Source of the DNA: Bacillota bacterium
Lineage (GTDB): Bacteria > Bacillota > Clostridia > UBA1381
Assembly: GCA_029007725.1 (NCBI GenBank)
Contig: JAQXIJ010000065.1
Location: 1 to 48,619, forward strand
Reading direction: 5' to 3'
Length of the DNA stretch: 48,619 bases
A program made the translations under genes and the position numbers. This document shows positions 7,846-14,459 of this stretch, in pieces; position 1 is the first letter of the stretch; every line of letters begins with the position of its first letter. Below the pieces are notes generated by a model. The model worked only from the letters and a program-made list of their open reading frames with translations. It was not told the origin of the DNA and did no database searches.

Positions 7846-8793
7846 TTGAAGGAGCTTATAATAAACAAAAACGATGCTGGACAACGGCTGGACAGATTTC
7901 TTGCCAAACTGCTGCCCGCAATGCCGCAAAGCATGCTTTACAAAAGTCTGAGAAAGGACTGCATAAAAGTCAACGGCAGGCATATAAAAAACGGCAACTT
8001 CCGTCTTTGCGAAGGCGACGAGCTTAAGCTGTATCTGAAGGAAGAATTTTTTATAAAGCCCGATCCCGATAAGGCGTACCTTTCCATAGACCCTCAGCTT
8101 GATATTATATATGAGGACAAAAATATCCTGCTTGTCAACAAAAAGCAGGGAATGTGTGTGCATGCCGACAACGAAGGCGACTGCAACACGCTGATTGAAC
8201 ACATAAAGGCATATCTTTACCGTAAGGGGAAATTTAAACCGGAGCAAGAAAACACCTTTGTGCCTTCGCTCTGCAACCGAATCGACCGTAACACTGGCGG
8301 AATAGTAATCGCTGCAAAAAATGCCGAAGCACTGCGTATAATGAACCAAAAAATCAAAAACCGTGAAATTAAAAAATTCTATTTGTGCCTTGTTTACGGT
8401 ACTCTTGAAAAAAAAGTCGGCAGACTGACCGGCTATCTGTTCAAGGATGAAGTAAAAAAACAGGTGTATATATACAATTCGCCACGAAAAGGCGCAAAGT
8501 CAATCGCAACAAAATACCGCGTACTTGAGGAATATTCCGGCTACTCGCTTGTCGAGGCAGAGCTTGAAACCGGCAGAACGCACCAAATTCGTGCTGGCTT
8601 TGCTGCCTGCGGTCATCCGCTTTTGGGTGACGGCAAATACGGCAGCAACGAAATAAATCGCCGCTTTAATTATAACGGCCAGGCCCTGTATGCCTACCGT
8701 CTGCGTTTTGAATTTACTACCGAAAGCGGTATTTTAGATTATTTAAATGGAAGAGAGTTTAAAGTGGAAAAAGTGAAATTTGCAAAGAAGTAA
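7846..8793 (+). CDS. RluA-family 23S rRNA/tRNA pseudouridine synthase
   Basis: A 315-aa enzyme with an N-terminal S4 RNA-binding domain (about 1-65) and the RluA catalytic domain (about 85-300). The catalytic aspartate is Asp147 in NRIDRNTGG, matching the family's RLDRxTSG motif; ETGRTHQIR and the downstream HPLLGDGKYG block are also present. It converts uridine to pseudouridine in structured RNA, probably rRNA; the exact target (RluC-, RluD- or YjbO-like) cannot be read. The start is TTG 7846, with GAGGG 7 nt upstream and no suitable ATG nearby. It is a single-gene unit divergent from the DUF624 operon and ends at a shared terminator with fprA. Confidence 0.9.
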   Translation: MKELIINKNDAGQRLDRFLAKLLPAMPQSMLYKSLRKDCIKVNGRHIKNGNFRLCEGDELKLYLKEEFFIKPDPDKAYLSIDPQLDIIYEDKNILLVNKKQGMCVHADNEGDCNTLIEHIKAYLYRKGKFKPEQENTFVPSLCNRIDRNTGGIVIAAKNAEALRIMNQKIKNREIKKFYLCLVYGTLEKKVGRLTGYLFKDEVKKQVYIYNSPRKGAKSIATKYRVLEEYSGYSLVEAELETGRTHQIRAGFAACGHPLLGDGKYGSNEINRRFNYNGQALYAYRLRFEFTTESGILDYLNGREFKVEKVKFAKK

Positions 8794-8828
8794 AAAATCA
8801 GGCTGCAGTTCAGTATTATATATAAAAA

Positions 8829-8890
8829 ATGCACAGACCGCTGCCGACACATATTTTCTTGCCGGCTGACAATCCGTGCATGTTTTGCAT
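8829..8890. terminator. Bidirectional terminator between convergent genes
   Basis: ATGCAC (8829-8834) pairs with GTGCAT (8876-8881), continuing as an imperfect stem through CTGCCG/CGGCTG-type pairing. T-rich stretches follow on both strands. It lies between the pseudouridine synthase and fprA, and both could use it. Confidence 0.6.
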
Positions 8891-8897
8891 TTTTGTG

Positions 8898-10100
8898 TTA
8901 TTCCATTGACGATACAATTTCTTCCGCCAGCTTTGCAACCGCTTCAAGCTGGTCGCTTTTCAGTGATGATTTTATCACAACAGAATTTTCAAGTATGGTC
9001 GTCCCCTTTATTGTTTCAAAAACCTCGCGCATCTTCTTTGCCGCAATAGGTGCCCAGCTGCCGTTGCCGATAAATGCCACCGTTCTGTTTTGCAAGTTGT
9101 GCTCCTTTATATCCCGAATCAGTGTTTCCATGTTGCAGAACACCGATGAATTGTATGTCGGCGCTGCAAACACAAGATGTGAGCGTTTGAATGCTTCTGC
9201 GACTATATATGATGGGTGCGTTACCGAAACATCAAACATTTTTATATCTGAAACGCCCATTTCAGCCAGTCTGAAAGCTAAAATTTCGGCCACATTTTCG
9301 GTATTTCCATAAACCGAAGCATAAGCAATCATAACTCCGCTTTCCTCCGGCATATATGTGCTCCACTTTTGGTATTTTTCAAAAAGATATTCGATATTTT
9401 CACGCCATACAGGTCCGTGCAGAGGACATATAACCGCGATGTCAAGTCCCGCCGCCTTGACCAGAAGCTGCTGTACATGAGTCCCGTATTTTCCGACAAT
9501 ATTGGTATAGTAGCGCCTTGCATCTTCCTCCCAGCCGTGCTCAAAGTCAAGCTCATCGGCAAAAATATTTCCCGACAGCGCACCGAATGTACCAAAAGCG
9601 TCCGCCGAAAACAAAATTTTGTCGGTTTTGTCATAGGTCACCATAGCCTCCGGCCAGTGAACCATCGGTGCCATAGCAAAGGTGAGTGAATGTCTGCCCG
9701 TTTCGAGGCTGTCGTCCTCCTTCACAATCAGAAAATTCGGTTCGGAGTCAAAGTCAAAAAATTGTCCCAGCATATTCTGTGTTTTTACGTTTCCGACAAG
9801 GGTTACGCCTGGATAAAGCCGCATAACAGCAGAAATCATGGAGCAGTGATCAGGTTCAATGTGATTTATTACCAAATAGTCGAGTTCTCGTCCGTCCAAC
9901 GCATATCGCAGGTTTTCAAGAAATCGTGCGGCAACAGAATTGTCAACGGTATCAAAAAGCACCGTCTTTTCGTCCTGCAAAAGGTAAGAATTGTACGAAA
10001 CTCCGCGCGGCAACGGAAACACGTTTTCAAACAGCGCCAGCCGGCGGTCACTGCTGCCTATATAGGTTAAATCTTCGGTAATTTTTCTGATACAGTACAT
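8898..10100 (-). CDS. fprA: Flavodiiron protein FprA (flavorubredoxin-type O2/NO reductase)
   Basis: A 400-aa soluble protein with a metallo-beta-lactamase-like diiron domain (1-250) followed by a flavodoxin domain (255-400). The diiron ligands are in place: H80-x-E82-x-D84-H85, H148 (MVHWPEAM), D167 (FSADAFG) and H228 (CPLHGP). The FMN phosphate loop is YASVYGNTENV (260-270). Class A proteins of this layout receive electrons from rubredoxin and reduce O2 to water, or NO to N2O, protecting strict anaerobes. Full length with no extra rubredoxin domain. ATG 10100 has GGAG 8 nt upstream. The gene has its own promoter (10256-10284) and an unusually structured leader of about 150 nt. Confidence 0.95.
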   Translation of the reverse strand: MYCIRKITEDLTYIGSSDRRLALFENVFPLPRGVSYNSYLLQDEKTVLFDTVDNSVAARFLENLRYALDGRELDYLVINHIEPDHCSMISAVMRLYPGVTLVGNVKTQNMLGQFFDFDSEPNFLIVKEDDSLETGRHSLTFAMAPMVHWPEAMVTYDKTDKILFSADAFGTFGALSGNIFADELDFEHGWEEDARRYYTNIVGKYGTHVQQLLVKAAGLDIAVICPLHGPVWRENIEYLFEKYQKWSTYMPEESGVMIAYASVYGNTENVAEILAFRLAEMGVSDIKMFDVSVTHPSYIVAEAFKRSHLVFAAPTYNSSVFCNMETLIRDIKEHNLQNRTVAFIGNGSWAPIAAKKMREVFETIKGTTILENSVVIKSSLKSDQLEAVAKLAEEIVSSME

Positions 10101-10249
10101 AACAAAATCTCCAATCCGCCGACCTGCATCGGCATAATAATAACAAGAGTTCTCTTATCGGCAGGACAAAATGATAAGAGCTTTTTTCGTATGTGTATAT
10201 GGAAGTTCCGCACCTCCGATTACTTCCGCCGGAGGTATGCCTCGGGCTT
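10101..10249 (-). promoter_or_regulatory. Structured 5' leader of fprA, candidate cis-regulatory RNA of unknown class
   Basis: Read on the minus strand. A 7-bp stem (10236-10230 with 10218-10212) closes an 11-nt loop whose GGAAGU (10227-10222) can pair with ACUUCC (10206-10201), an H-type pseudoknot. Segment A CUCUUAUC (10180-10173) pairs perfectly with segment B GAUAAGAG (10159-10152), but B can instead pair with segment C CUCUUGUU (10149-10142), so the two hairpins exclude each other. The A/B loop holds CCUGC (10165-10161), complementary to GCAGG in the loop of the hairpin GCCGA/UCGGC (10133-10118), which sits just before the ribosome binding site. I could not match it to a known riboswitch. 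Control of translation is inferred. Confidence 0.5.
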
Positions 10250-10255
10250 ACCGAC

Positions 10256-10284
10256 ATTTTATCACAAAAAGCGTCAAAGGTCAA
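10256..10284 (-). promoter_or_regulatory. SigA-type promoter of fprA
   Basis: On the minus strand: TTGACC (10284-10279), a 17-nt spacer and TAAAAT (10261-10256). Predicted start near 10249, directly ahead of the pseudoknot. It lies in the gap behind the deacetylase stop (10296), so fprA need not depend on readthrough. Confidence 0.7.
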
Positions 10285-10295
10285 GGCGACACATT

Positions 10296-11612
10296 CTAAC
10301 GCATCGTGCTGTACTTTTGTCCCGGGGTGAGTCCACCAAGCTTTGCCTCGGCAAGCTCCTCAACCGTCACCAGCTTATATCCAGCATCAATCAGCTTCGG
10401 AATCAGCTCAATCGCAGCATCTGCCGAGGATTTGTAGATATCATGCATGAGCACTATATCGCCGTCCTTAACACTGTTCATAACCGTCCTCACGGTTGTG
10501 TCCTTGTCACGTGTTTTCCAGTCGAGCGTATCAACAGACCACAAAATTATCGGCATACCGAACACCTCTGAAATCGACTGATTTGTTGCTCCGTACGGCG
10601 GACGCAAAAGCGATGTGCCACTGCCCGTGATAGCGGATATTGCATTGTTTGTTTTGTTTTTTTGCTCCAAAAGCGCGGTTTTGGAAAGTTTAGTGAGTTT
10701 TGAATGATCCCATGAATGACTGCCTATAGCCATTCCAAGCTCATTTTCTCTTTTAATCACGTCCGAAAACGCGCCGACTCTGCTACCAACAACAAAAAAG
10801 GTTGCCTTTGAGTTATATCTTTCAAGCTGATCCAAAATTGCACCGGTAAAACGGCTCGGTCCGTCATCAAAAGTAAGCGCAATCATTTTTTCTCCCGGTC
10901 TTGTCCTGAACCAGCCGACCTTTAAGTACGCCGCTATTTCGTCCCGAAAAACGGTTATCGACCTACCATCATTTGCATAAAGCGTAGACGTCACGTCGGA
11001 TATATCGGTATACCAGCCGACGTTTTTGTACGCCTCGACGTCATCGTTTCCGACTACAATCGTCCTTCCATCCATCGCATACATCAACGTCACATCCGGG
11101 TTTTCACGTGTTTCGGTTTCCTTACCTATTGGAAGTCCTTCTACAGTCAGCGTTATTGCCCGCGTTTTTGCATTCCATTCTACCTTGCCAAAGCGGTCAA
11201 GATCCTTAAAATATATCGCCGCGCGGTTCTCTATATTAAAGCATTTTACCGGTATTCCATCAATTTCGGCTGCTATGTCGGAAAGCACGAATTTCTTGTG
11301 ATACTGTCCGGCGCGTTTTGCATTGCGATAGACATCAGTCTGCGGTATTATCACCGTAGAGCCGCTGCGAGCTATCGAAACTGCACGCCGCTGCGCGTTC
11401 CATGAAATATCAAAGCCGTAATTTTTCAAATCACTGGCAAGCACAACCGTTTCGCCGTCAATATTATATGCCTGAATCGGATAATTGTTGATATATGCCG
11501 CAATATCAGAATAAAGAGTATATCCGGCGGCTCCGTAATTATCCGCAATTATATTAAAAAATCCCGATAACACCACAATAACTGCAAGCAAAAGAACAAT
11601 ACTTCTTTTCAT
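10296..11612 (-). CDS. Surface polysaccharide deacetylase with N-terminal repeat domains
   Basis: A 438-aa exported protein with an N-terminal hydrophobic signal or anchor (4-20). Two copper-amine-oxidase-N-like stalk repeats follow (about 31-80 and 109-157; each has SDIAA and W-N-A), then two tandem repeats ending EAYKNVGW and AAYLKVGW (174-206 and 208-240). The NodB domain (243-430) has TFDDGP (247-252), the metal histidines H299 and H303 (SHSWDH), RPPYG (337-341), LWSVDTLDW and LMHD (388-391). It should be a metal-dependent de-N-acetylase acting outside the membrane on peptidoglycan or another glycan. Monocistronic, with a strong promoter holding a dyad in its spacer and a leader of about 110 nt. 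Substrate unknown; a PdaA- or PgdA-like role is possible. Confidence 0.9.
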   Translation of the reverse strand: MKRSIVLLLAVIVVLSGFFNIIADNYGAAGYTLYSDIAAYINNYPIQAYNIDGETVVLASDLKNYGFDISWNAQRRAVSIARSGSTVIIPQTDVYRNAKRAGQYHKKFVLSDIAAEIDGIPVKCFNIENRAAIYFKDLDRFGKVEWNAKTRAITLTVEGLPIGKETETRENPDVTLMYAMDGRTIVVGNDDVEAYKNVGWYTDISDVTSTLYANDGRSITVFRDEIAAYLKVGWFRTRPGEKMIALTFDDGPSRFTGAILDQLERYNSKATFFVVGSRVGAFSDVIKRENELGMAIGSHSWDHSKLTKLSKTALLEQKNKTNNAISAITGSGTSLLRPPYGATNQSISEVFGMPIILWSVDTLDWKTRDKDTTVRTVMNSVKDGDIVLMHDIYKSSADAAIELIPKLIDAGYKLVTVEELAEAKLGGLTPGQKYSTMR

Positions 11613-11729
11613 GTCATCATCCTCCGTCTTGATGCAGATATTTCACATTTCCTTATCACATTTTTTATTTTCTGCTATTACATAAGGTGTGCTTTTTCTC
11701 CGTACTTATTATTAGTTTTTCTTAATGTA

Positions 11730-11758
11730 AATATATCAAATGTGCCGACATTTGTCAA
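11730..11758 (-). promoter_or_regulatory. Deacetylase promoter with a dyad inside its spacer
   Basis: On the minus strand: TTGACA (11758-11753), a 17-nt spacer and TATATT (11735-11730). The spacer is almost filled by an inverted repeat, CAAATGT-GCCG-ACATTTG (11737-11754), a plausible operator that would block polymerase directly. The leader runs from about 11723 to the ATG at 11612 and shows no other structure I can support. Confidence 0.65.
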
Positions 11759-11785
11759 CAAAATCCCGCCTTTTTCGCCGCCGTA

Positions 11786-11814
11786 TTGACATTAAATTTT
11801 TTTAATGATATAAT
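11786..11814 (+). promoter_or_regulatory. Consensus promoter of the small Cys protein, also with a spacer dyad
   Basis: TTGACA (11786-11791), 17 nt and TATAAT (11809-11814), perfect at both boxes. The spacer contains CATTAAA-TTTT-TTTAATG (11790-11807), the same 7-4-7 layout as in the divergent deacetylase promoter 33 bp away. Confidence 0.75.
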
Positions 11815-11838
11815 GCCGTTAAACGGAGGCATAAATCT

Positions 11839-12024
11839 ATGAAAAAAACAAAAACAAACTGCGATGACTGTGCATATTTTACATACGATGATGAATATGA
11901 GTGTTATACCTGTGAGATGTCGCTTGATGAGGATGAAATGCTGAAATTTATGCAAAACAACTTTGACAGCTGCCCGTACTACCGCTTCGGCGATGAATAT
12001 TCCGTAGTCCGCAAACAGAACTGA
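11839..12024 (+). CDS. Small Cys-rich acidic protein, DUF6472-like
   Basis: A 61-aa cytosolic protein with CDDC near the N-terminus, a middle ECYTCEM pair, an acidic MSLDEDEMLKFM segment, then SCPYYR and a final VVRKQN. Five cysteines in spaced pairs suggest metal binding, but that is inference. Sequence and length match, from memory, the clostridial family DUF6472, which has no known function. ATG 11839 has GGAGG about 12 nt upstream and a perfect SigA promoter, and a strong terminator follows, so it is a well-expressed monocistronic gene. Confidence 0.8.
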   Translation: MKKTKTNCDDCAYFTYDDEYECYTCEMSLDEDEMLKFMQNNFDSCPYYRFGDEYSVVRKQN

Positions 12025-12049
12025 ATGCACTCGATTGCCAATAGGCATA

Positions 12050-12076
12050 AGGCGCATTTTTTTTGCGCTTTTTTTT
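12050..12076 (+). terminator. Rho-independent terminator after the DUF6472-like gene
   Basis: GCGCA (12052-12056) pairs with TGCGC (12064-12068) around a T-rich loop and is followed by eight T (12069-12076). The remaining gap to spoIVA (12077-12150) has no SigA promoter; an A+T-rich stretch with CATAT-like boxes could be a SigE site, but I cannot fit both boxes at the right spacing. Confidence 0.75.
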
Positions 12077-12167
12077 CCTGATGTCATTCTTCCGTACTAA
12101 AAATGTCATATCCGCAATATATATTACTAAACCTGTACTATGTATAAAGAAAAAGGAGGAACAACCA

Positions 12168-13646
12168 GTGGCAGAGTATAGTATTTATCAGGATATAAAG
12201 GAGCGCTCCGGCGGAGATGTTTATATAGGTGTCGTCGGACCGGTTCGTACCGGCAAGTCTACCTTTATCAAGAAGTTTATGGATCTTCTTGTAATCCCGA
12301 ACATGGAAAATGCCTATCAGGCAGAAAGAACGCGCGATGAGCTTCCGCAGTCGGCTCAAGGGCGCACAATTATGACAACCGAGCCGAAATTTATCCCCAA
12401 CGAGGCGGTAGAAATTAATCTCGGAGACAATGCGCGTATGAAGGTGCGTATGATTGACTGCGTAGGCTACATTGTTGACGGCTCGATGGGATATATTGAG
12501 GACGACGCTCCGAGAATGGTCTCCACTCCGTGGTCCGGGGAGCCGATGCCGTTTTATGAGGCCGCAGAGCTGGGCACAAAAAAAGTAATATGCGACCATT
12601 CAACAATCGGTCTTGTAATAACTACCGACGGCTCTATCACCGAAATTGAGCGCGAAAGCTATATTCCGGCGGAAAACAGAGTCATAAACGAGCTCAAGGA
12701 GATAAACAAGCCGTTTATTGTCGTGCTGAACTCTGCAAACCCAGGTTCACAGCAATGCCGCACAGTAAAGCAGGAACTTGAAAAAAAGCACGGTGTGCCC
12801 GTTATTGCGGTGAACTGTCAGGAGCTCAACGAAACGGACATAAGCAACATTATAGAAACAGTTCTGTTTGAATTTCCTGTTCAGGAAATAAAAATCAATC
12901 TTCCGGGCTGGGTTATGCAGCTGAGCAGCGACCACTGGCTTTCTGAGCAGATAAACGGTGCCGTACGCGAGCAGATTGCTCCCGTGCAAAAAATCAGAAA
13001 TGTGCGTGCAATGTGCGAAAATCTGTCTCAGTATAGCTTTATCCGTAATTCAACTATTGAGGGCATAGACCTCGGTCAGGGCAATGCCGTTTTGGACATC
13101 ACTATGCCCGAAAGTCTGTTTTATCGTATTTTGGGGGAAGAATCAGGATTTGAAATTGAAAACGAAGAAGCGCTTATCAATCTTGTACGCGATTTGGCAA
13201 AGACAAAGGCGGAATATGACAAGGTTTCATATGCACTGCACCAGGTTCGTGAATGCGGCTACGGGGTTGTTTCCCCGACAACCGACGAACTGACGCTTGA
13301 AGAGCCGCAGATTGTAAAGCAGGGCGGCAGATACGGGGTACGCCTTAAGGCTTCCGCACCGAGCATACATATGATACGTGCAAATATTCAGACCGAGGTC
13401 AGCCCGATAGTTGGCACCGAAAAGCAGTCCGAGGAGCTTGTACACTATCTGCTTGACGAGTTCCAGAGTGACCCGACAAAAATCTGGGAATCCAATATCT
13501 TTGGAAAATCTCTTTATGAGCTTGTCAACGAGGGGCTCAACAACAAGCTTTCAAAAATGCCCGACGAAGCGCGCCGAAAACTTGCTGCAACACTCGAGCG
13601 TATTATCAATGAAGGCAGTGGTGGTTTGATTTGCATAATTTTATAA
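12168..13646 (+). CDS. spoIVA: Stage IV sporulation protein A, spore coat morphogenetic ATPase
   Basis: A 492-aa protein beginning MAEYSIYQDIKERSGGDVYI, the hallmark N-terminus of SpoIVA, with Walker A GPVRTGKST and the expected full length. SpoIVA is made in the mother cell, hydrolyses ATP and polymerises on the forespore membrane as the base layer of the spore coat. The C-terminus, which in the family contacts SpoVM and the membrane, is intact and ends in the hydrophobic GGLICIIL. The start is GTG 12168, with AAAGGAGG 9 nt upstream; the frame is open further upstream but there is no RBS there. Its last codons overlap the next gene. It implies an endospore former. Confidence 0.97.
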   Translation: MAEYSIYQDIKERSGGDVYIGVVGPVRTGKSTFIKKFMDLLVIPNMENAYQAERTRDELPQSAQGRTIMTTEPKFIPNEAVEINLGDNARMKVRMIDCVGYIVDGSMGYIEDDAPRMVSTPWSGEPMPFYEAAELGTKKVICDHSTIGLVITTDGSITEIERESYIPAENRVINELKEINKPFIVVLNSANPGSQQCRTVKQELEKKHGVPVIAVNCQELNETDISNIIETVLFEFPVQEIKINLPGWVMQLSSDHWLSEQINGAVREQIAPVQKIRNVRAMCENLSQYSFIRNSTIEGIDLGQGNAVLDITMPESLFYRILGEESGFEIENEEALINLVRDLAKTKAEYDKVSYALHQVRECGYGVVSPTTDELTLEEPQIVKQGGRYGVRLKASAPSIHMIRANIQTEVSPIVGTEKQSEELVHYLLDEFQSDPTKIWESNIFGKSLYELVNEGLNNKLSKMPDEARRKLAATLERIINEGSGGLICIIL

Positions 13647-14326
13647 ATCCCAAAAAAATATGTAGGATGTGTATACTTCAGCTTTCGGCGGCACTTTTGT
13701 GCTCCTGCGGAGGAGGAATACACATGTCGGCAATTGACAAGTCCTATAACACCGACACAATTTCGGTAAACGCAAAAATTCCTCAGATTTCGGGACTTTC
13801 AAGCAAGTCGCTTCAGGAATCATTGAACGAGGAATATTCCTCAACCGTAACGGAACTTTTGAATGATTTTTCAAAAACCGCAAAAACCTCCGGCGAACAG
13901 TCAAGCTTTGATGTCCGTACAGCGCAGCAGTACAACAAAAACGGTATTTATTCAGTCATTACGCAGATAGACTGCTGTTCAAAATACGCCCAGCAGAACA
14001 GCTTCCGAATCACGAACAACATCGATACAAAAAAATGCGTACGCCTTGCTTTGTCCGATCTTTTTTCAGACGATTCGTATATAGATATGCTGAACGAGCG
14101 CATAAGTGAAGCAGTCGCAAACGAACCCGATAAATATATCGACCTTTGGGAAAAACCTCGGCTTGGGCATAACCAACAGTTTTATATAAACGGCAAAAAT
14201 ATCGTTATTGTGTATCCGCCGTATGAGCTGTCATATTATGAGCGTGGTTTCGTAGAAATCCCACTTGATTTGGAAAGCATGAGCGGTTATTTAAAGCCCG
14301 AATACCGGTGTCTTGCCGGAAATTAA
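13631..14326 (+). CDS. Putative lipoprotein with a DUF3298-like domain
   Basis: A 231-aa protein. The N-terminus NPKKICRMCILQLSAALLCS followed by CGGG has a basic region, a hydrophobic core and a lipobox-like L-C-S-C, so Cys near residue 26 is probably lipidated. The C-terminal part (LALSDLFSD...FYINGKNIVIVYPPYELSYYERGFVEIPL) has the pattern of DUF3298/RsiV-like extracytoplasmic domains. In RsiV that domain binds lysozyme; no anti-sigma region is seen here. It starts at TTG 13631, overlapping the spoIVA end by 16 bp, which suggests translational coupling and expression in the mother cell during sporulation; the weak start makes an ATG at 13667 possible. No dedicated terminator is evident on this strand. 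Confidence 0.7.
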   Translation: MHNFINPKKICRMCILQLSAALLCSCGGGIHMSAIDKSYNTDTISVNAKIPQISGLSSKSLQESLNEEYSSTVTELLNDFSKTAKTSGEQSSFDVRTAQQYNKNGIYSVITQIDCCSKYAQQNSFRITNNIDTKKCVRLALSDLFSDDSYIDMLNERISEAVANEPDKYIDLWEKPRLGHNQQFYINGKNIVIVYPPYELSYYERGFVEIPLDLESMSGYLKPEYRCLAGN

Positions 14327-14393
14327 CAAACATAAAAACCTCTGGTCAAAACATGGTTACATGTCTCAAAAACAAACCGGACATTTTGGAATC

Positions 14394-14429
14394 AAAAAAA
14401 CCGGCACCGCTTTTTCGGGCGGTACCGGT
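14394..14429 (-). terminator. Rho-independent terminator of the transglutaminase-fold gene
   Basis: On the minus strand ACCGG-x-ACCGC pairs with GCGGT-x-CCGGT (arms 14429-14419 and 14410-14400, one mismatch) and seven T follow (14400-14394). It may also stop readthrough from spoIVA on the other strand, though no T-run follows there. Confidence 0.75.
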
Positions 14430-14459
14430 CTTGCGATTTAATCCATTATTATTTTATGC

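Noticed and set aside
10142-10249. Resemblance of the fprA leader to SAM-I (CTCTTATC) or glutamine (CGGAAGTA) riboswitches
   Set aside because: Only short words match. The SAM-I core and the conserved glutamine-riboswitch flanks are absent, and the helices do not correspond.
12077-12167. A SigE promoter for spoIVA
   Set aside because: CATAT-like words occur, but I could not place a -35 and a -10 at 13-15 bp spacing with acceptable matches. SigE control is likely from biology, not shown by this sequence.
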